DNA from: Kryptolebias marmoratus
Lineage: Eukaryota; Chordata; Actinopteri; Cyprinodontiformes; Rivulidae
Assembly (NCBI RefSeq): GCF_001649575.2
Contig: NC_051435.1
Coordinates: 9,160,333 to 9,224,332, forward strand
DNA length: 64,000 bases
Direction: 5' to 3'
The notes below the pieces were generated by a model. That model made no database searches, was not told the origin of the DNA, and saw only the letters and a list, made by a program, of their open reading frames with translations. The translations under genes and the position numbers were made by a program. Below are positions 59,870 to 64,000 of the stretch, in pieces. Numbering within the stretch: position 1 is the stretch's first letter; the number at the start of each line of letters is the position of its first letter.

Positions 59870-60700
59870 TCTAGTGTCTGTATATATTTGAGATGCCTTA
59901 ACACACTTAAATCAGACTTTGTGATTGCTTAACTCTATATTCGAGGCACTAAAAACAGTAATGTCAAAACACCTCCTAAAGGAACACATTTTAAGTTTCC
60001 TGTTGGTGTTTTGTTTGTAATGGACAGCCTAGATATTTCCACATTATCTGTCGTAAATTGTTTTGTTTGAAGAGTACAAAGAAACACAGAGGATAGTGTT
60101 TGAATGGACGCGTATGTGGCAAATATTTCTATAAACTAAAAAGAGTTGATCCGAGTAGAGATACAAATAAGTGGGAAAGACAGGATCTTAAGTGAGGTTG
60201 AGTTGAAACAAAAGGTTTTTAATAGAACAATATTAAAAAGTCAGAATAATCTGGCTTTGATATCGAGCTTGAATGGACTTGAGGTTGTATGTAAGAAGAT
60301 GGGTATGTGCTGGACACTTCTTTGATGAGATAAAGGTTGGTTTAAGGCTTTATAACAGTCAAATGTGTGTGTATTTGTGTGTGTATTTGTGATTGTATTT
60401 GCGTGTTTTGGTCAGCTGAAACCCTGTCACAGAATTTTCTCATTCAGATTCCCTGGCACAACAAAAGTAACCAAGCTGTGTCACGCACATGCCAGGCTGG
60501 AACAATACGTTGACATCAGAAACAGGCTGTGGGGCAATTTATACAACCCAAAACTTTGATTTAAAAAGTCCTCTGTATGCAGATAAAATTATATTTATTT
60601 TTGGAAAAATGTAGCTGATTAAAGCACAGAATTCTTTATTAGGAAATGCAAGAAAATCAAACCTTAATGCACTTTTTGTAATAAAACACTACCTGTTTTG
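59870..60700 (+). other. dnajb2: DNAJB2 3' UTR (end inferred)
   Basis: The sequence after the TAA stop has no coding signal. The first good AATAAA is at 60680-60685 (TTTTTGTAATAAAACACT), giving a 3' UTR of about 0.8 kb. Later AATAAA hexamers near 61370 and 61877 could serve longer forms. Confidence 0.5.
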
Positions 60701-60913
60701 ATGTGTTTGTAAATCGTTTGAGGAAGGCACTTTATTAAGTTAGATGGAAGTCTCGCTAACGTCTCTCTGTTCCTCCGGCACATTTAAACTGCTTTTTTAT
60801 TTTGATGAAATACTTAAACATAAAGGTAAAACTAGAAGATGTTGTCTTTTAAAATATTTTTTTATGTGGCTCTGACACATCAAACCTACATGAAGGCTTT
60901 ACCTGCCTTAAAC

Positions 60914-61053
60914 GGGGCGGCTGTGGCTCAGGGGGTGGAGTGGAGTGGTCATCCTTCTCCTGTCCACACATTTTGGTGTCCTTGAGCTAAAACACTAACA
61001 CGTCTCCCCTCTGCTGTCAGCCGGTTTGGATAAAAGCGTCCGATTAATGAATG
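60914..61053 (+). repeat. tRNA-derived SINE-like relic
   Basis: GGGGCGGCTGTGGCTCAGGG then GGTGGAGTGG is the A-box head of a common fish SINE-like family, and GGATAAAAGCGTCCGATTAATGA is its typical tail. The B-box region between them is decayed or deleted. The family assignment is from memory of this head/tail combination. Confidence 0.6.
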
Positions 61054-61177
61054 TCTCATCATGAATGCATAATTAATGTGCTTACTGTTTACAATTATAG
61101 AGCAAATGTACACAGATGTTTAAATTTCACATTCGCAAGAATCCCAGCTTTGGTTGCTCTAAGCTGTCACTCAAACC

Positions 61178-61181
<4 letters not shown>

Positions 61182-61209
<28 letters not shown>

Positions 61210-61226
61210 TAGAGAGAGAGAGAGAG
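61182..61226. repeat. Compound (GT)n-(GA)n microsatellite
   Basis: About 25 bp of GT repeats is followed directly by about 20 bp of GA repeats, between DNAJB2 and PTPRN. Confidence 0.95.
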
Positions 61227-63711
61227 TGTGAGAGTTTGGGTACTAATTGGTGCTGTTTAACAACATGCCTTGCTTTCAGACCTCTAGCGAGGTGAAAATA
61301 ATGTTTTTATTAAACTCTGTTAACTATGAAAAAGGATTGTTGCTTTACCTGTGAGGACACAGCCTTCATCAATAAACAGGAAGTATTGTTGCTGCCATAA
61401 CACAGAAGTATTAAAAGTTCTTTTTGCCAGTATTACATGATTGTATAAACTGCTAGTTTTTGCCAATTTTTAACAAAACTGAAGAGGTGTTTCATTACAA
61501 GCAGCACCTGTCTCTCTCTTGTTTGTGTGGTGCTCCTGCTGCAATAAGTTCATCTGATTGTAATATATATATATATTTGCACATAAGTTTTTGTGTTGGT
61601 TTGAAATTGCACGTGTGTTGTTTTCACTTTTATAGAGTAATTGTCACTGGCAAAAAGAACAAAAACAACTGCTGTGATGAATTTAAACAAAGTGTTTTTT
61701 TTATTATTATGAGGTATTTTTCATTATAACCTCATATCTGATGTGGAGAGGAAATTAAAGGGAAAGAAGCAGATACATTATTTTAGAAATGCTCAGCTTT
61801 CATTATTTGTACTGCGCTACACTTCCATTTGTTATTGTTTTTTTTTTTTTTTTGCAAATTGTTAAATGGGAAGTAACTAATAAAGATTGAGCCTAAAGAT
61901 GAGTTGCCATTATTTTTCATATTTACAATATAAAAATTATAACTAATACACTACTACACAATGAGATTATAGACCTGTTATGACAAAGGTTGCTTTGTGA
62001 TCAAAGTTTAGCACTATATTTAGATGTAATGTTGCAGAAACACGTTATTTGGTAGCATGTTTTTGGTGCATGATTTAAACTTTTTTTTGCCTTACACTTC
62101 CTGCTTCCTGTTTCAGAATCAGACTTCAAGGCCTTCACAAGCTAACCTGATTGGCTGCTCTGTGCCCAAAGGCCCAACAAGGAGGTAAAGAACCAGTGTG
62201 AGCTTTAGGCAGATTCTCTGTGGAATAAATCCCAATATTTCTGATTTCTGTTCACAATAGTGATAAAGTGTTACTTTTCTTTTGCGTCTATTCTTACAGG
62301 TCAAAGATCAGTTTGCTACGATGCACTTTCTCTCTCTCTGATGGCTCCTACGTGTTGAATGACACTTAAAAAACTATTTATTAGGGATGTATGTGTATGT
62401 ACTACAGCTAACTTTATACTTGAAAATGTATAGAAAGAGTTCCGAACTTCTTTCAAATAAATTTTCTGCTTAATTTAAAGTATCAGTATGGAAAATGAGT
62501 ACAAAACGTGTGACTTTTGTACAAAAGGTTAAAAAATGACCAGGCTGGAAGAAAAGTGTTTTCTGGTAAATGAAACTGCTGCTCAAAGGACAATTCTTCT
62601 GAAGGATTTTTGCTCTCAATAAATGTGTTTATAGTTTGTTGTTGTTGCAAGAAGGAAGTTAAACCTTAATATTAACATAAAATAAACTATTTAAAGGTGG
62701 TTTGATCTCTAAATGATTATTTTAGAGCACAGTTGAACACACAGTTGGAAAATTGCTCCTTTCTGCTGCATCACATCACAAATTTAATTAGTTCAAGTCA
62801 AAAATACATTTTTATAGATATTTTCCATTTGTCTGCTACATGAAATAAACACAGTCATCAGGATGAATTATATACATTAATCACAAGGTCGCACATTGAG
62901 TAGGATGGTAAAAAAATTACAATGAAGGCAAATTTGTGTACAAAAATAAAGAGATAATGGTCATGTCTATGTTAGGGTCAATGTTTAGCGCCGATTACTT
63001 AAGAAGCAGAACTGGAAGCAAACACTTGCAAGGCAAAGACAAGCCTTCAAAATAAAAGTACTTACTAGAAATCAACACACTTGACAGCAGTATACACTTT
63101 TTTTCATTTGGACACAAAACACCACATCCAAAGATTTAAAATTGAGAGTAATCTTACTTTGTTACAGTAAGATGAAGGTCATACATATTTGGTGCCTTTA
63201 CAATATTTTGATCCAATTGTAACATCAGTATCAACAGAGAATTTGGTATTTCCAGTAAAAAATAAAAATCCCAGGGATACTGACATAATGATTATGACAC
63301 TTTTGTCATAAGGAGGTATATTTGTTTTCTCATTTGACTGTGTGACCCTATAAATATTCTTTACTCAGATGAAGAAAAGTAGGAGAATTTAATCTGTATT
63401 CGCACAGGCACACAAGTTTGGATTCAGCTGATTTCACATCTGATAGCTGCGCACCCGTCTCGGCTTGATGTTTTAGAGAGCAAAAACAGAATAATTTGGT
63501 GTAGAAACGTGATCCACCGATCATATTTGCATTGGACCAAAACCCTTCACTACAGTTTTCTTAAAATTAAGCTCCAAAAAAACAGTTTTGACATCCAAAG
63601 AAGGAGTAAATTGGTGGGAGATGGACATTTGCGAACGGACCTTATGAATGTGTTCTGTGGAGCCTGTGTATGTGTGTGTGTGTCGTCAGTGTGTTCCTCA
63701 GCCGCTGCGTC
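61227..63711. other. Convergent intergenic region, probably including the PTPRN 3' UTR
   Basis: No supported exon. The right part, adjoining the PTPRN stop codon at 63712, is expected to be its minus-strand 3' UTR; AATAAA on that strand (TTTATT) occurs near 62375 and 61698. Short microsatellite tracts occur (TATATA near 61565, GT near 63670). Confidence 0.5.
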
Positions 63712-63969
63712 TCACTGGGGCAGAGCTTTCAAGATGGCATTCACCTCCTCAGCAACGGCTGTCAGAGAGAACTCAAACTGGTCCTGGTCGGGAAGAGGAG
63801 CAGAGAGCGAGGCGTTTGGGTTATGATGAGCTCGTGTACAGTCATGCTGAAACATTGAACACTGACACACACACAAGCACACACACGGACAGTACCTTGG
63901 TGCGAACCAGACCCGGTCTCTGGTCTCTGATGTGCTCCAGTGTGGCTGCAATGTCAATTTCTTTCACTC
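63712..63969 (-). CDS. ptprn: PTPRN (IA-2) C-terminal end, last two coding exons
   Basis: PTPRN is a catalytically inactive receptor-type tyrosine phosphatase of dense-core secretory granules. Two exons are visible: 63896-63969 ([20 protein letters not shown] then LVRTK) and 63712-63783 ([20 protein letters not shown] then LPQ, stop TGA). The join is in phase 0, with donor AAG|GTACTG and acceptor GACCAG. The C-terminus matches human PTPRN almost exactly. The rest of the gene lies beyond the right edge. Its place tail-to-tail with DNAJB2 matches human 2q35. Confidence 0.93.
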
Positions 63970-64000
63970 CTAACGACAAGAACAGAAACAGCATAACAGA

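Overview
This window looks like nuclear DNA from a ray-finned (teleost) fish, probably a percomorph. It carries multi-exon genes with canonical GT..AG introns and phase-consistent exons. The gene set is vertebrate (ABCA12, POFUT2, alpha-tubulins, DNAJB2, PTPRN), and the interspersed repeats are of kinds I associate with fish, including a palindromic hAT-type MITE, decayed DNA transposons and tRNA-derived SINE relics. I see no prokaryotic operons, CRISPR arrays, rRNA or tRNA genes. All splice sites were placed by eye and checked by reading-frame phase, not by transcripts.

Layout. (1) About 0-29.9 kb, minus strand: the 5' part of one very large gene, called ABCA12. I place 37 coding exons plus one 5' non-coding exon. 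They form a continuous phase-compatible frame of 8,281 nt (about 2,760 residues) that runs off the left edge before the main membrane and ATPase cores. The first ~100 residues and the last several hundred align with human ABCA12 as I remember it. Between them lies a hugely enlarged N-glycosylation-rich ectodomain containing two giant exons of 2,625 and 942 nt. (2) 29.9-32.3 kb: intergenic, with diverged tandem repeats and microsatellites. (3) 32.3-37.8 kb, minus: complete nine-exon POFUT2. (4) 38.5-53.6 kb: three alpha-tubulin genes, one minus and two plus, each with the classic four-exon layout in which exon 1 codes only for Met. (5) 55.0-60.7 kb, plus: DNAJB2, a J-protein co-chaperone with two ubiquitin-interacting motifs and a CaaX-like tail. 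(6) 63.7-64.0 kb, minus: the last two coding exons of PTPRN.

Context. The run alpha-tubulin / DNAJB2(+) / PTPRN(-) matches human 2q35 (TUBA4A-DNAJB2-PTPRN), so the tubulin cluster is probably the fish TUBA4-type locus. POFUT2 beside ABCA12 is not the human arrangement. The genes do not form a functional pathway; they are neighbours by chromosome history.

The most interesting signals are: the enlarged ABCA12 ectodomain with ABCA13-like giant exons and three furin-like basic motifs; an alpha-tubulin with Arg instead of the acetylatable Lys40 and another with an altered Lys40 context; mosaic, nearly identical coding tracts among the three tubulin genes that indicate gene conversion; a 55-bp almost uninterrupted perfect palindrome in DNAJB2 intron 1; and a fold-back hAT MITE with an exact 8-bp target duplication beside an ABCA12 splice donor.
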